Shown: in pieces, positions 32,581 to 40,643 of the stretch
Layout: each line of letters opens with the position of its first letter
Numbering within the stretch: position 1 is the stretch's first letter
Source: Bacteroidota bacterium
GTDB taxonomy: Bacteria; Bacteroidota; Bacteroidia; Cytophagales; Cyclobacteriaceae
Direction: 5' to 3'
DNA: 44,535 bases
Assembly (NCBI GenBank): GCA_013285945.1
Contig: JABDGP010000020.1
Coordinates: 1 to 44,535 of the forward strand
Made by a program: the position numbers and the translations under genes
The notes under the pieces: model-generated
The model's database searches: none
Seen by the model: only the letters and a program-made list of their open reading frames with translations
What the model was told of the DNA's origin: nothing

Positions 32581-32952
32581 ATGGAAAAGCAATTTGACTA
32601 TGTAACCAAACTTGACATCAAGTTTGAACATTTGCAACGAATGGATATTCCGCAAATGGTAAAAGAATGCAAGGACAAATGGTTTAACCAAACTCTGACG
32701 CAAGTCAATGGAAGTGTTGTGAGGCTTGGAATTGTTGAGGGTGAGTACCACTGGCATAAGCACGATAATGACGATGAGTTCTTTTTTGTGCTTGAAGGGA
32801 AATTATTAATTGACCTTGAAGGCCAAACCATCGAATTAAATCCAAATCAGGGAGTAACAATTTCGAAAGGTGTAATGCACCGCCCTCGAGCACCGATAAA
32901 GACAGTCATGCTCATGGTTGAGACGAGTGCTATTCAGCCTACAGGAGATTGA
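32581..32952 (+). CDS. cupin domain protein
   Basis: 123-residue small metal-binding beta-barrel. Motif 1 is visible as H-x-H-x4-E (His59, His61, Glu66) and motif 2 contributes His100 (KGVMH). A conserved Gly-Asn-Pro-Asn turn lies between. Probably an oxygenase, isomerase or sensor, but the substrate cannot be read. It lies just after amn and 40 bp before the serine hydrolase start, in an apparent operon. Confidence 0.9.
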   Translation: MEKQFDYVTKLDIKFEHLQRMDIPQMVKECKDKWFNQTLTQVNGSVVRLGIVEGEYHWHKHDNDDEFFFVLEGKLLIDLEGQTIELNPNQGVTISKGVMHRPRAPIKTVMLMVETSAIQPTGD

Positions 32953-32992
32953 AAATAATTGCCGTCACCCCCGTCGGTGTTACACAAGTTTT

Positions 32993-34144
32993 ATGAAAAC
33001 TAAAATCCATTACCTCTTCATAGTCGCGCTTGTTTGTTGTACAAACAATTCGTTAGCACAGGACACTTATTACCCTGATTCTACATGGCAATCCAAAAGA
33101 CCAACTGATTTAAAAATGAATTCAGCGCTTATTGATAGCGCTATTCGTTTTGCGATTCGTAATGAAACGAAGACTGACTATGATCTTCGCATAGCTAACA
33201 TGAAAGCGTATGTGAACGAACCGGGTTATAAAATTGCCGGGCCGATGAAGTCTCGCGGAAAACCAGCCGGCATCATTTTACGAAAAGGGTATATCGTGGC
33301 ACAATGGGGCGATGTAAAACGAGTAGATATGACTTTCAGTGTTACAAAAAGTTATCTCTCCACGGTTGCAGGACTGGCGCTTGATTCAAAGCTGATCAAA
33401 AATGTAGATGAGCATGTTGGTGACTATGTCGAAGAAAAATTTGACGGCGAACACAATTCAAAAATAACCTGGCGACATTTGCTCACGCAATCTTCGGATT
33501 GGTCGGGCTGTCTCTTTGATTTGTGCGACTGGGCGGACCGTCCGCCGATACAAGGTGGTCTGGACGATTGGAGAAACCGAAAGCTGCTGGAGCCAGGTAC
33601 CAATTTCGAATACAATGATGTGCGGGTGAATCTCCTCGCCTATTCCCTTCTGCAGGTTTGGCGAAAACCATTGCCTGTAGTTTTGAAAGAAAAAATTATG
33701 GATCCGATAGGTGCATCAACTACTTGGCGCTGGTACGGCTATGATAACTCTTACATAAACATGGATGGAAGCATGATGCAGTCTGTAAGCGGTGGAGGGC
33801 ATCACGGTGGCGGAATGTTTATCAACACACTTGACCTGGCAAGATTTGGCTTGCTCTTTCTGCGAAACGGGAAATGGAAAAATCAACAGTTGATTTCTCA
33901 GCGATGGGTCAGCTCAGTCAATACACCATCACCTGCAAATAAATCTTACGGTTTCATGTGGTGGACTAATCATGATAATGCGCTTGGCGACATCTCAAAA
34001 AATATTTATTACGCCAATGGCTTTGGGGGCAACTATATTGTAATTGACAATGAACATGATCTGGTCATTGTTGTGCGCTGGCTCGATTCAAGTAAACTTG
34101 GCGAATTGGTAAGACTGGTCATCAATTCTATTGATAAAAAATAA
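32993..34144 (+). CDS. class C beta-lactamase-family serine hydrolase, secreted
   Basis: 383-residue exported protein of the serine beta-lactamase/penicillin-binding fold. Start at ATG 32993 gives a signal peptide (KIHYLFIVALVCCTNNSLAQ). An upstream in-frame reading from 32918 would overlap the cupin gene and lacks a signal. The nucleophile motif SxxK is SVTK (in MTFSVTKSYLS), the second motif Y-x-N is YND (in FEYNDVRV), and GGGHHGGGMF occupies the third motif place. The family includes esterases, D-aminopeptidases and peptidoglycan enzymes, so beta-lactam resistance should not be assumed. Confidence 0.9.
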   Translation: MKTKIHYLFIVALVCCTNNSLAQDTYYPDSTWQSKRPTDLKMNSALIDSAIRFAIRNETKTDYDLRIANMKAYVNEPGYKIAGPMKSRGKPAGIILRKGYIVAQWGDVKRVDMTFSVTKSYLSTVAGLALDSKLIKNVDEHVGDYVEEKFDGEHNSKITWRHLLTQSSDWSGCLFDLCDWADRPPIQGGLDDWRNRKLLEPGTNFEYNDVRVNLLAYSLLQVWRKPLPVVLKEKIMDPIGASTTWRWYGYDNSYINMDGSMMQSVSGGGHHGGGMFINTLDLARFGLLFLRNGKWKNQQLISQRWVSSVNTPSPANKSYGFMWWTNHDNALGDISKNIYYANGFGGNYIVIDNEHDLVIVVRWLDSSKLGELVRLVINSIDKK

Positions 34145-34158
34145 GGCGATCACCTCGT

Positions 34159-35460
34159 TTACAATTTTTGGATAGTTCTTGCCTTCACCTGCAATAGCAG
34201 AACAAGGCCAACAACAAAATACGATGCCAGTGCCAGAGTACTGTTGCGCATGCTGCCGGTGACATGCTCGATCAATCCATAGCTGAATGTTCCAAAAACG
34301 ACAGACAGATTTTGTGTTACATCAAAAAAACTAAAATAAGAAGCATGATTAATTGAGTTCTTCGGAATCAGTTTAGAGTAGGTAGCCCTGGACAACGATT
34401 GAATTCCACCCATGACTACACCAACAGCAAAAGCAATGGCATAAAACTGGTATTCATTATAAACAAAGTAAGCTCCGATGCAGATCACTATCCAGATGCA
34501 GATCATAGTAAGTAGTGCAAATTTATTTCCATGCTGACTGGAAAATCTGGCAAAAAGATTTGCCCCCACAGCAGCCACAAGCTGAATCAACAATACAGTT
34601 GCAATCAGTTTGAAATCGGGAAGATGTAATTCTTTAGCGCCGAATGTAGCCGCCAGATACATTACAGTTTGTACGCCCATGTTGTAAAAGAAATATGAGA
34701 GAATATAAAATTTAATGTCGCGGTTCTCTTTCAAACTATGCCACACCTTCACAATCTCATAGTAGCCTTTCAATAACTTCTGCTTGCCGGGTTTTAGATG
34801 AAACGGGTTATCAGGCAGTCTTGCAAAAGGAATTTGTGCAAACCCAATCCACCACAAGCCCACCATCAAAAAAGAAAAGCGCGTGGCAACTCCTGCGCTT
34901 GGAAAACCAAATACCGAAGGATACAATATGAATATCATGGCGATAATCATCATGATTACGCTTCCATAGTATCCGAAAGAGTAACCACGTGCGCTTGTTT
35001 TATCAAATTTATCCTCGCTGGCTATCTCCGGAAGGAATGCATCATAAAAAACAAAGCTGCCCGAGTAACCAATGCAAGCCATTATCACGCAAAATATTCC
35101 CCACGGCAGCGACTCCGCGGTAAAAAAATACAAACCCATGCACGCGAGCCCACCCGTGTAGCAAAATAACTTCATGAAGAATTTTTTGTTTCCAGTATAA
35201 TCGGCAACACCTGAAAGCAACGGTAGTAAGGGCGCGATAATCAGAAAGGCAAATGAAATAGAGTAGGAATACAACACTGAGTTGACCACTTCAAGACCCA
35301 GGAAACTAACCTTGTCATTTCCATCGGCAGCAGTTGTAACGGCCTGGTAGTACACCGGAAAAATTGCAGAAGTAATAACCAGGGAATAAACCGAATTGGC
35401 CCAATCATACATACACCAGGCAGTGATAGTACGCGGGTTGTTGAGTTGAATTTCTGTCAT
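34159..35460 (-). CDS. MFS transporter, UMF1/Atg22-like
   Basis: 433-residue permease with about 12 hydrophobic segments. The opening ITAWCMYDWANSVYSLVI is typical of the UMF1 family (vacuole effluxer Atg22-like), and GGIQSLSRATYSKLIP near 345 is its second conserved loop. Atg22 exports amino acids from yeast vacuoles. Bacterial members have unknown substrates. The gene converges on the serine hydrolase with a 14-bp gap and is divergent from a small membrane protein gene. Confidence 0.92.
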   Translation of the reverse strand: MTEIQLNNPRTITAWCMYDWANSVYSLVITSAIFPVYYQAVTTAADGNDKVSFLGLEVVNSVLYSYSISFAFLIIAPLLPLLSGVADYTGNKKFFMKLFCYTGGLACMGLYFFTAESLPWGIFCVIMACIGYSGSFVFYDAFLPEIASEDKFDKTSARGYSFGYYGSVIMMIIAMIFILYPSVFGFPSAGVATRFSFLMVGLWWIGFAQIPFARLPDNPFHLKPGKQKLLKGYYEIVKVWHSLKENRDIKFYILSYFFYNMGVQTVMYLAATFGAKELHLPDFKLIATVLLIQLVAAVGANLFARFSSQHGNKFALLTMICIWIVICIGAYFVYNEYQFYAIAFAVGVVMGGIQSLSRATYSKLIPKNSINHASYFSFFDVTQNLSVVFGTFSYGLIEHVTGSMRNSTLALASYFVVGLVLLLQVKARTIQKL

Positions 35461-35589
35461 AGCTGCTTAAAATTTATATTTCAATTGGCGCCAAGATAAG
35501 AATTTCATCGATTGCCGGATAATCGCAGCCGTTCACGTATGTATTTCTGCCGCATCAATCGAAATATTACCTTTCTCCGCGGATAAAAC

Positions 35590-35606
35590 TGAGTTTTAAA
35601 AACTCA
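35590..35606. promoter_or_regulatory. 17-bp perfect palindrome in the divergent MFS/small-protein gap
   Basis: TGAGTTTT-A-AAAACTCA, an 8-bp inverted repeat around one base, within a 210-bp divergent gap. It lies about 65 bp upstream of the small membrane protein gene and 130 bp upstream of the MFS start. Could be an operator or chance in AT-rich DNA. Confidence 0.3.
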
Positions 35607-35670
35607 ACACATTATTAAACCAAATGCTGACGAATCGATCCAAGCATGAAACCAAATAAAAATTCTATCA

Positions 35671-35874
35671 ATGAAACGAACCTATTTCCGTTATCTGGCA
35701 ATAGTTGGCAACATGGTCTTCATATTATGGATTTTTATAAATGGCATATATGAAGGTTTTATCGGAAATATAATTCAAGTGATCTCCTATATTGGAGTTG
35801 TAGGAGTGCTTGTGATGAATACCGTTATCCTATCTGAAATCAGAACTAGAAAAGTGACTAAGAGGCAAGTTTAG
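35671..35874 (+). CDS. small two-helix membrane protein
   Basis: 67-residue protein with a basic start (MKRTYFRY), two hydrophobic helices (about 9-28 and 35-55) and a basic C-terminus (RTRKVTKRQV). No family recognised. A hairpin terminator follows the stop at 8 bp. The ATG is preceded by an alternative frame (35645) that is longer in no useful way. Basic ends around two helices suggest an inner-membrane peptide, but real expression is not proven. Confidence 0.6.
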   Translation: MKRTYFRYLAIVGNMVFILWIFINGIYEGFIGNIIQVISYIGVVGVLVMNTVILSEIRTRKVTKRQV

Positions 35875-35882
35875 GTAAGAAA

Positions 35883-35911
35883 GAAAGCCCGACAGACTAT
35901 GTCGGGCTTTC
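35883..35911 (+). terminator. hairpin terminator after the small membrane protein
   Basis: 12-bp perfect stem (GAAAGCCCGACA / TGTCGGGCTTTC) with a 5-nt loop, 8 bp past the stop codon. The T tail on the plus strand is short. Confidence 0.6.
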
Positions 35912-36075
35912 ACGCTATAAACCGTAAAACTCTCTTGCAAGATTACACTTCAATTGTAACAGGAATATTTTGGGTATGTGAAGTATCCATTAAATAAAGC
36001 TCAATGCAACACTTTGTATATTTCTATTCAGAACCCTGGCAACAAAATGTAAATACATTGAAACATTCATTAAAT

Positions 36076-36104
36076 CATATAATAGGAGAAAGTCCTATTA
36101 TATG
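36076..36104. repeat. perfect 12-bp inverted repeat in the intergenic region
   Basis: CATATAATAGGA-GAAAG-TCCTATTATATG. No T tract follows, so it does not look like a terminator. It may be an RNA hairpin or a protein-binding palindrome. Confidence 0.65.
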
Positions 36105-36180
36105 GAATAACTACTCCTCTTTATAACCTATTTTTAATTGATTAGTCCGTTCCAAAAGCGGCAAAGTCAACTACAGAACA

Positions 36181-36212
36181 AAAAGCCCTGAAAGGCGTTC
36201 GGGGCTTTTTTT
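36181..36212. terminator. strong rho-independent terminator without an upstream gene
   Basis: Stem of 12 bp (36181-36192 with 36198-36209, one G-T wobble) and a plus-strand tail of seven T then ATT. The minus-strand reading has TTTTTGTTC. It lies about 270 bp after the previous gene's own terminator. Confidence 0.75.
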
Positions 36213-36357
36213 ATTGACCTAAGATTCGCTGCAGCCATCAATTAAAATTGTTATCAGATTGCATCGCTGCTCGTTAATTAGTTGGGAGTTAAGTGTTCCA
36301 GGTAGGTAGGGTGATCCTTCATAAATAGTTCTTAACTTGAATACAAACTAATTCACC

Positions 36358-36741
36358 ATGAAGCATTTACTATTGTCGTTTATTTTCGTTCTCTTTTCCC
36401 TTGTTGCTAATGCTCAAAACAAATCTATTCTTGGAGCGTGGGTTGTGAGTACCACTACACAAAGTCAATGTCTCGATGCAAAGGATAATAAGTCCACTCC
36501 TTGCCCAACTGATATACTAAAGTTGTGTTGGACAATCATATTTGAAGCAGATGGAACATTTAAATATTTAAATAAGGGAGAAGAAGAAATTGGCACATAT
36601 GCAGTAGAAGGGAAAGTCATTAAACTCAAAACCAAAAAAAGTGGCAATGCGCATTTCATCCTTAGTGGCGATACCATAACCTACACACTACCCGACACAG
36701 GTGAAGCCTGTAAGACGGTATTTACATTCAAGAAATCTTAG
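36358..36741 (+). CDS. small secreted lipocalin-like protein
   Basis: 127-residue exported protein. Signal peptide MKHLLLSFIFVLFSLVANAQ is cut after Ala-Gln. The mature part begins with a short beta-strand pattern of lipocalin-like proteins (ILGAWVVSTTT, then FEADGTFKYLNKGEEEIGTY). Four cysteines (CLDAK, TPCP, LCWT and EACK) could form two disulfides. No function can be assigned. It converges with the tRNA-Ser on the other strand, about 100 bp away. Confidence 0.7.
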   Translation: MKHLLLSFIFVLFSLVANAQNKSILGAWVVSTTTQSQCLDAKDNKSTPCPTDILKLCWTIIFEADGTFKYLNKGEEEIGTYAVEGKVIKLKTKKSGNAHFILSGDTITYTLPDTGEACKTVFTFKKS

Positions 36742-36838
36742 ATGAGTAAATAATTTTAGATAGTCTCAGCACATCAATGAATAGTGTGGCAGGGAAAAAC
36801 CTTAGCCTAGAAAGCAAAAAGGGTTCAAAAAATATCTG

Positions 36839-36923
36839 CGGAGAGGGTGGGATTCGAACCCACGTTACCTTGCGGTAAACACGCTTTCCAAGCGTGCTCG
36901 ATCGGCCACTCTGACACCTCTCC
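36839..36923 (-). tRNA. tRNA-Ser (anticodon GGA)
   Basis: 85-nt cloverleaf on the minus strand. Acceptor stem GGAGAGG / CCTCTCC with the Ser discriminator G, D arm with GCCGA, anticodon stem CACGC / GCGTG with loop TTGGAAA (anticodon GGA, reading TCC and TCT), a long class II variable arm (TTTACCGCAAGGTAAC) and T arm GTGGGTTCGAATCCCAC. CCA is not encoded. A run of T lies 5 bp past the 3' end. Confidence 0.97.
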
Positions 36924-36971
36924 AAAAAAGCGCACAAAGAAATGGATATTTAATCACGCATCCAAATTACT

Positions 36972-38027
36972 TCACATGGTAATCTCACCGGCTAACGAAA
37001 GACCAATAACTTCCTTCGCTTTTTCTATTCCAAACTCTCCGAGCAATACCATCAGTTTTGTTATCGCTGCTTCAGTCGTCATGTCTCCACCGCTAAGCAC
37101 GCCAATTTCCTGAAGTATCCGACTAGTTTCATATTTTCCCTGCACCACCATACCACCCGGGCACTGCGATATATTAAGCACAATCACCCCCTTGCTAATT
37201 GTCGCTTTCAAAAGATCAAGAAACCATTTGTCGGTCGGAGCATTACCAGAGCCATAAGTTTCCAGTACAACTGCCTTTAATTTGGAAATTTTAAGTACCG
37301 AACTAACCGTCGCATCGGTAATCCCAGGGAATAATTTTAAAATAGCAATGGATGAATCCAGCTTACTCAGCAGCTTTAATTTGTTTTCATTCGTTGAATG
37401 AATCAACGTTTCGTTGAATTCAATTTTCACTCCGGCCTTCGCCAAAGGCGGATAGTTTTCAGACTGAAATGCATCGAAGTGCATGCTCTCTGTTTTTTTG
37501 CTGCGATTGCCTCGTAATAACTCGTTTCCAAAATAGATACATACCTCAGGGACTATTGCCTTACCTTCTTTTTTTGCAGTTGCTATTTCGAGCGAAGTAA
37601 TTAGATTTTCGCGCGCATCTGAGCGTGGCTCGCTGATTGGCAATTGTGCGCCTGTGAATATTACTGGTTTGCGTAACCCAGGCAACATAAAACTCAGCGC
37701 TGATGCAGTAAACGCCATCGTGTCGGTGCCGTGCAATACTACAAATCCATCCTGGCTGTTATAGTTTTCATAAACAATGGCGGCAATCGTTTGCCAATGT
37801 TCAGGTTGGATATTCGAGGAGTCGATCGGGTTATCGAATGAAATCACTGTGAGATCGAGGAACAAATTACGCAGTGCAGGTAAATGCTCAAGGATCAAGG
37901 AAAAGTCGAACGGAACCAATACACCATGCGCATCATGAGCCATGCCAAAAGTACCACCCGTGTAGATGATCATTATTTTCGATTTTGGCTTATCCGGAGT
38001 CGCCGTATTGATGTTTATTTTCTTCAT
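36972..38027 (-). CDS. ansA: type I asparaginase
   Basis: Cytoplasmic hydrolysis of asparagine to aspartate and ammonia. 351 residues, the usual length for type I. The first catalytic Thr is in YTGGTFGM (Thr26 or Thr23) and the second in LHGTDTMAFTA near 100-104. TGAQLPISEPRSDARENL is typical of bacterial type I enzymes. It lacks a signal peptide, unlike type II. It is read with the TatD gene directly upstream (22 bp). Confidence 0.94.
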   Translation of the reverse strand: MKKININTATPDKPKSKIMIIYTGGTFGMAHDAHGVLVPFDFSLILEHLPALRNLFLDLTVISFDNPIDSSNIQPEHWQTIAAIVYENYNSQDGFVVLHGTDTMAFTASALSFMLPGLRKPVIFTGAQLPISEPRSDARENLITSLEIATAKKEGKAIVPEVCIYFGNELLRGNRSKKTESMHFDAFQSENYPPLAKAGVKIEFNETLIHSTNENKLKLLSKLDSSIAILKLFPGITDATVSSVLKISKLKAVVLETYGSGNAPTDKWFLDLLKATISKGVIVLNISQCPGGMVVQGKYETSRILQEIGVLSGGDMTTEAAITKLMVLLGEFGIEKAKEVIGLSLAGEITM

Positions 38028-38049
38028 AAAAAGTCAGGAGTAGTCAAAA

Positions 38050-38826
38050 TCAATTCACTGGAAATATTTTAAACACATTACTATTGGTAATCGTACTCAA
38101 TTCATCCAAAGATATTTTTTTAAGATCACAAATTTTATTCACAATAAGCGAAATATAAGAAGGCTCATTGCGCTTGCCCCGGTGAGGAACAGGCGCCAAA
38201 AAAGGACTGTCGGTCTCCAGAACAACCCGATTCAAATCAATGTCAGGTATAATTTTATCGAGCCCTCCGTTTTTAAAAGTAACAACTCCGCCAATGCCCA
38301 GATAGAAATTCATTTCTATAATTTTCTTTGCCTGCTCTTCAGTGCCCGAAAAGCAATGAAATATGCCTGTAAGCTTGCCATCAACAAAAGGCTGCAGCAA
38401 TTCAATTGTTTCATCAATTGATTCACGGCAATGGACCACCATAGGTAGGTTATGTTTTTTAGCCCATTGAGCTTGAACTTTGAATGCTTCCTGTTGTTCA
38501 GGCCAAAAGGTCTTATCCCAATATAAGTCAGTGCCCATCTCTCCGATCGCAGCAAATTTTCGCTTGCCAAGCCAGTCTTCGGCTAAATAAAGTTCTTTTT
38601 CAAAATCCTTTTTTACAGAACAAGGATGAAGCCCCATCATGGGGAAATATTTCTTCGGGTTCTTAGTCTCTACCTCCATCATGACGTCAATAGAAGTGTG
38701 ATCAATGTTGGGCATATAAATCCTGTTCACAAATGCTTCCTCACACCGAGCCAAAACATCGTCACGATCGGAATCGAATTCTTCTGCGTAGATGTGAGCA
38801 TGGGTATCGGTCAGGAAATTAGGCAT
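38050..38826 (-). CDS. TatD family deoxyribonuclease
   Basis: 258-residue metal-dependent hydrolase of the TatD family, reported as a DNase in DNA repair and apoptosis-like processes. The TIM-barrel metal ligands are present in order: DTHAHI (residues 7-12), GEMGTD near 96 with its Glu, HCRES near 132, HCFSG near 157 and ETDSPF near 208. The genome may carry paralogues, so tatD itself is not asserted. In line with ansA and the glycosyltransferase on the same strand. Confidence 0.94.
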   Translation of the reverse strand: MPNFLTDTHAHIYAEEFDSDRDDVLARCEEAFVNRIYMPNIDHTSIDVMMEVETKNPKKYFPMMGLHPCSVKKDFEKELYLAEDWLGKRKFAAIGEMGTDLYWDKTFWPEQQEAFKVQAQWAKKHNLPMVVHCRESIDETIELLQPFVDGKLTGIFHCFSGTEEQAKKIIEMNFYLGIGGVVTFKNGGLDKIIPDIDLNRVVLETDSPFLAPVPHRGKRNEPSYISLIVNKICDLKKISLDELSTITNSNVFKIFPVN

Positions 38827-38866
38827 TACGACTAGGGGTTAGGAATTAGGGATTATGGGTTGGAAA

Positions 38867-39952
38867 TTAAGTGTTGGCATTAGAAATTGGGCTTGGCAGA
38901 ATATATAATAAATTATCAATTGCATTTGCAAGCAAGTTAGATGTGTATTGATAACCAGCAAAGCCTTTATAATTTTCAGATTGCTTCAATGCATAGTTAA
39001 TATCAAAATCGGCTTGAGCCTGGTAAAACGTTATTCCTTTACGTTCCAATTCCTCTGCCAGATACTCTTGCTCCGTTTGGCCTGGGGTAGGAATAAAAAT
39101 GGCTTTCTTGCCAAGTTTGCATAAATCCATTATAGTGGTATAGCCAGAGCGGCTGATCACAATTGCAGACGACTCAATCACTTGATTCAATTCTTGAGCA
39201 TTCAAATGATCAACTTCATTTACACTCAAATTCTCACTTCCGGGCTTTCCCTTTACAACAAAAAAATTGAGTCTTGTTGTTGAAAGTTGCTTTGTAATTT
39301 TCTCTTCAAACAAAGTCCGTTGAGGCTCGGGGCCAGAGATCAAAGCAAGCACATCATACTTTAAAGGAATATCCATTTTTATAAATCGAGAGACCATTCC
39401 GATAAATTTAACGTCGATTTCTCTCGTGCTCGTTAGCTTACCTGTTATCCCGCCAGGAAAATCGGGCACCCAGCATTCCGTAAACTTTCTGATTTGTTTA
39501 TGATTTCCTAATTGGATGAAAGGCTCAAGCCACTTCCAAGGCCAGGACATCAAAATATTTATTTGATGTGTAATTAAAACAGATGGAGCAGTTGCCGACC
39601 AGCATCCATAACGATTATCAGAAACTAATAAACTGATATTTTCCAACTTCACGATCTGTTCAATCTGATCATGCTCCTTGTTAATTGTTCGAAGAAGCTT
39701 AGGCATCTGCAAGAGAACTTTAAGCATGAGTGGGAGCCGCGAAGAGTATTCTGCATTATAAGAAACAATCTCATGGAATTTTAGCAAAGGAAATTCTTGC
39801 TTTAATAAAATGAGCGCACTTCCGCTGCTCGCTATCTGAACTTCACATCCCCTATTTAGGAATTCTTGAATAATCGGAATGCTCCTGGTGGCGTGACCGA
39901 GTCCCCAATCCAACGGAGTAACTAAAATTCTTTTAAATGAAGCAGCTGCCAA
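38867..39952 (-). CDS. MurG-like glycosyltransferase (GT28-type fold)
   Basis: About 360-residue glycosyltransferase with the GT-B fold. The N-terminal motif GLGHATRS (first glycine loop) and the C-terminal donor-binding segment ISRSGYTTIMDLCKLGKKA with PTPGQTEQEYLAEEL are diagnostic of the GT28 family. I place the start at TTG 39952, 11 bp after the deacetylase stop. An ATG at 40027 would overlap that gene by 65 bp and give an unlikely N-terminus. The sugar donor and acceptor are unknown. Together with the deacetylase it suggests assembly of a surface glycan or lipid-linked sugar. Confidence 0.85.
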   Translation of the reverse strand: MAAASFKRILVTPLDWGLGHATRSIPIIQEFLNRGCEVQIASSGSALILLKQEFPLLKFHEIVSYNAEYSSRLPLMLKVLLQMPKLLRTINKEHDQIEQIVKLENISLLVSDNRYGCWSATAPSVLITHQINILMSWPWKWLEPFIQLGNHKQIRKFTECWVPDFPGGITGKLTSTREIDVKFIGMVSRFIKMDIPLKYDVLALISGPEPQRTLFEEKITKQLSTTRLNFFVVKGKPGSENLSVNEVDHLNAQELNQVIESSAIVISRSGYTTIMDLCKLGKKAIFIPTPGQTEQEYLAEELERKGITFYQAQADFDINYALKQSENYKGFAGYQYTSNLLANAIDNLLYILPSPISNANT

Positions 39953-39962
39953 GTGTCTGGTG

Positions 39963-40592
39963 TCAAACGAGAGCTTTAAAGTCAAATCCAAGGCCTGAGA
40001 AATGCTCCAGGAATTTAGGCAATACATGAGTCAGGTTTCTTTCCGCCTTCAAACTATCATGAAAAACTATGATGGAACCTGGTCTTGTCGCCTTAACGGA
40101 ACCACGAAAGCAATTTTCGCGCGAAATGTTTTTCGAATAATCGTGCGTGAGCACATCCCACATTACAATCCGATATTGGCGTTTGAGAGCTTCAATCTGC
40201 CTCCCTGTGATGCGGCCATACGGCGGGCGAAATACATCTGCGGATTTAGAATTATGATTCGCTATTTGTAATTCACACTGCTTAACGTTATCAACGTATT
40301 TTTGAAGCGACGTGTTCCATCCTTTCAGGTGATTATAGGTATGGTTACCAATGGCGTGACCATGAGTCAGGACTTTCTCAAATACATCGGGATGCTTTCG
40401 GACATTATCGCCAATACAAAAGAAGGTGGCTTTGGCATTGAATTTATTTAGCTGATCAAGAACAAATTCAGTCGGACCGGGCACCGGGCCATCATCAAAC
40501 GTCAAGTACAGCTCGTTATTCCCTGTAGGAACACGCCACAACAATGACGGGAAAAACCGCGGTAAAAAAAATGGAGTTCGGAAAAAAATCAA
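39963..40592 (-). CDS. polysaccharide deacetylase (NodB domain)
   Basis: 209-residue NodB-fold enzyme (CE4 family) that removes acetyl groups from N-acetylglucosamine polymers or peptidoglycan. Motif 1 TFDDGP (catalytic Asp), motif 2 HTYNHL (zinc His pair), motif 3 RPPYGR, a later DVLTHDY segment and motif 5 IIVFHDS are all present. The start codon is a TTG at 40592; a stop in frame upstream excludes a longer form. No signal peptide is convincing, though the N-terminus is hydrophobic (IFFRTPFFLPRFFPSLLW). Next to the MurG-like gene. Confidence 0.92.
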   Translation of the reverse strand: MIFFRTPFFLPRFFPSLLWRVPTGNNELYLTFDDGPVPGPTEFVLDQLNKFNAKATFFCIGDNVRKHPDVFEKVLTHGHAIGNHTYNHLKGWNTSLQKYVDNVKQCELQIANHNSKSADVFRPPYGRITGRQIEALKRQYRIVMWDVLTHDYSKNISRENCFRGSVKATRPGSIIVFHDSLKAERNLTHVLPKFLEHFSGLGFDFKALV

Positions 40593-40643
40593 GGTTATAA
40601 AATTGATTATTCTAAATTACAAAATGGATCAACCCATTCGAAT

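Larger units (their letters stand above)
35912..36357. other. 446-bp intergenic region with hairpin and terminator; candidate small RNA
   Basis: No plausible gene. It contains a perfect 12-bp hairpin at 36076-36104 (CATATAATAGGA, GAAAG loop) and a strong terminator at 36181-36209. This pattern suggests an independent transcript that ends at the terminator, or a bidirectional stop between converging units. A weak TATATTTC box lies at 36017-36024. The rest, 36213-36357, is AT-rich and should hold the promoter of the next gene, but I see no clear box. Confidence 0.4.

Noticed and set aside
32918..32992. 25-residue N-terminal extension of the serine hydrolase
   Set aside because: It overlaps the cupin gene and places residues before a good signal peptide that starts at ATG 32993.
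36728..36937. 69-residue minus-strand frame over tRNA-Ser
   Set aside because: It covers the tRNA gene almost fully; the cloverleaf is unmistakable.
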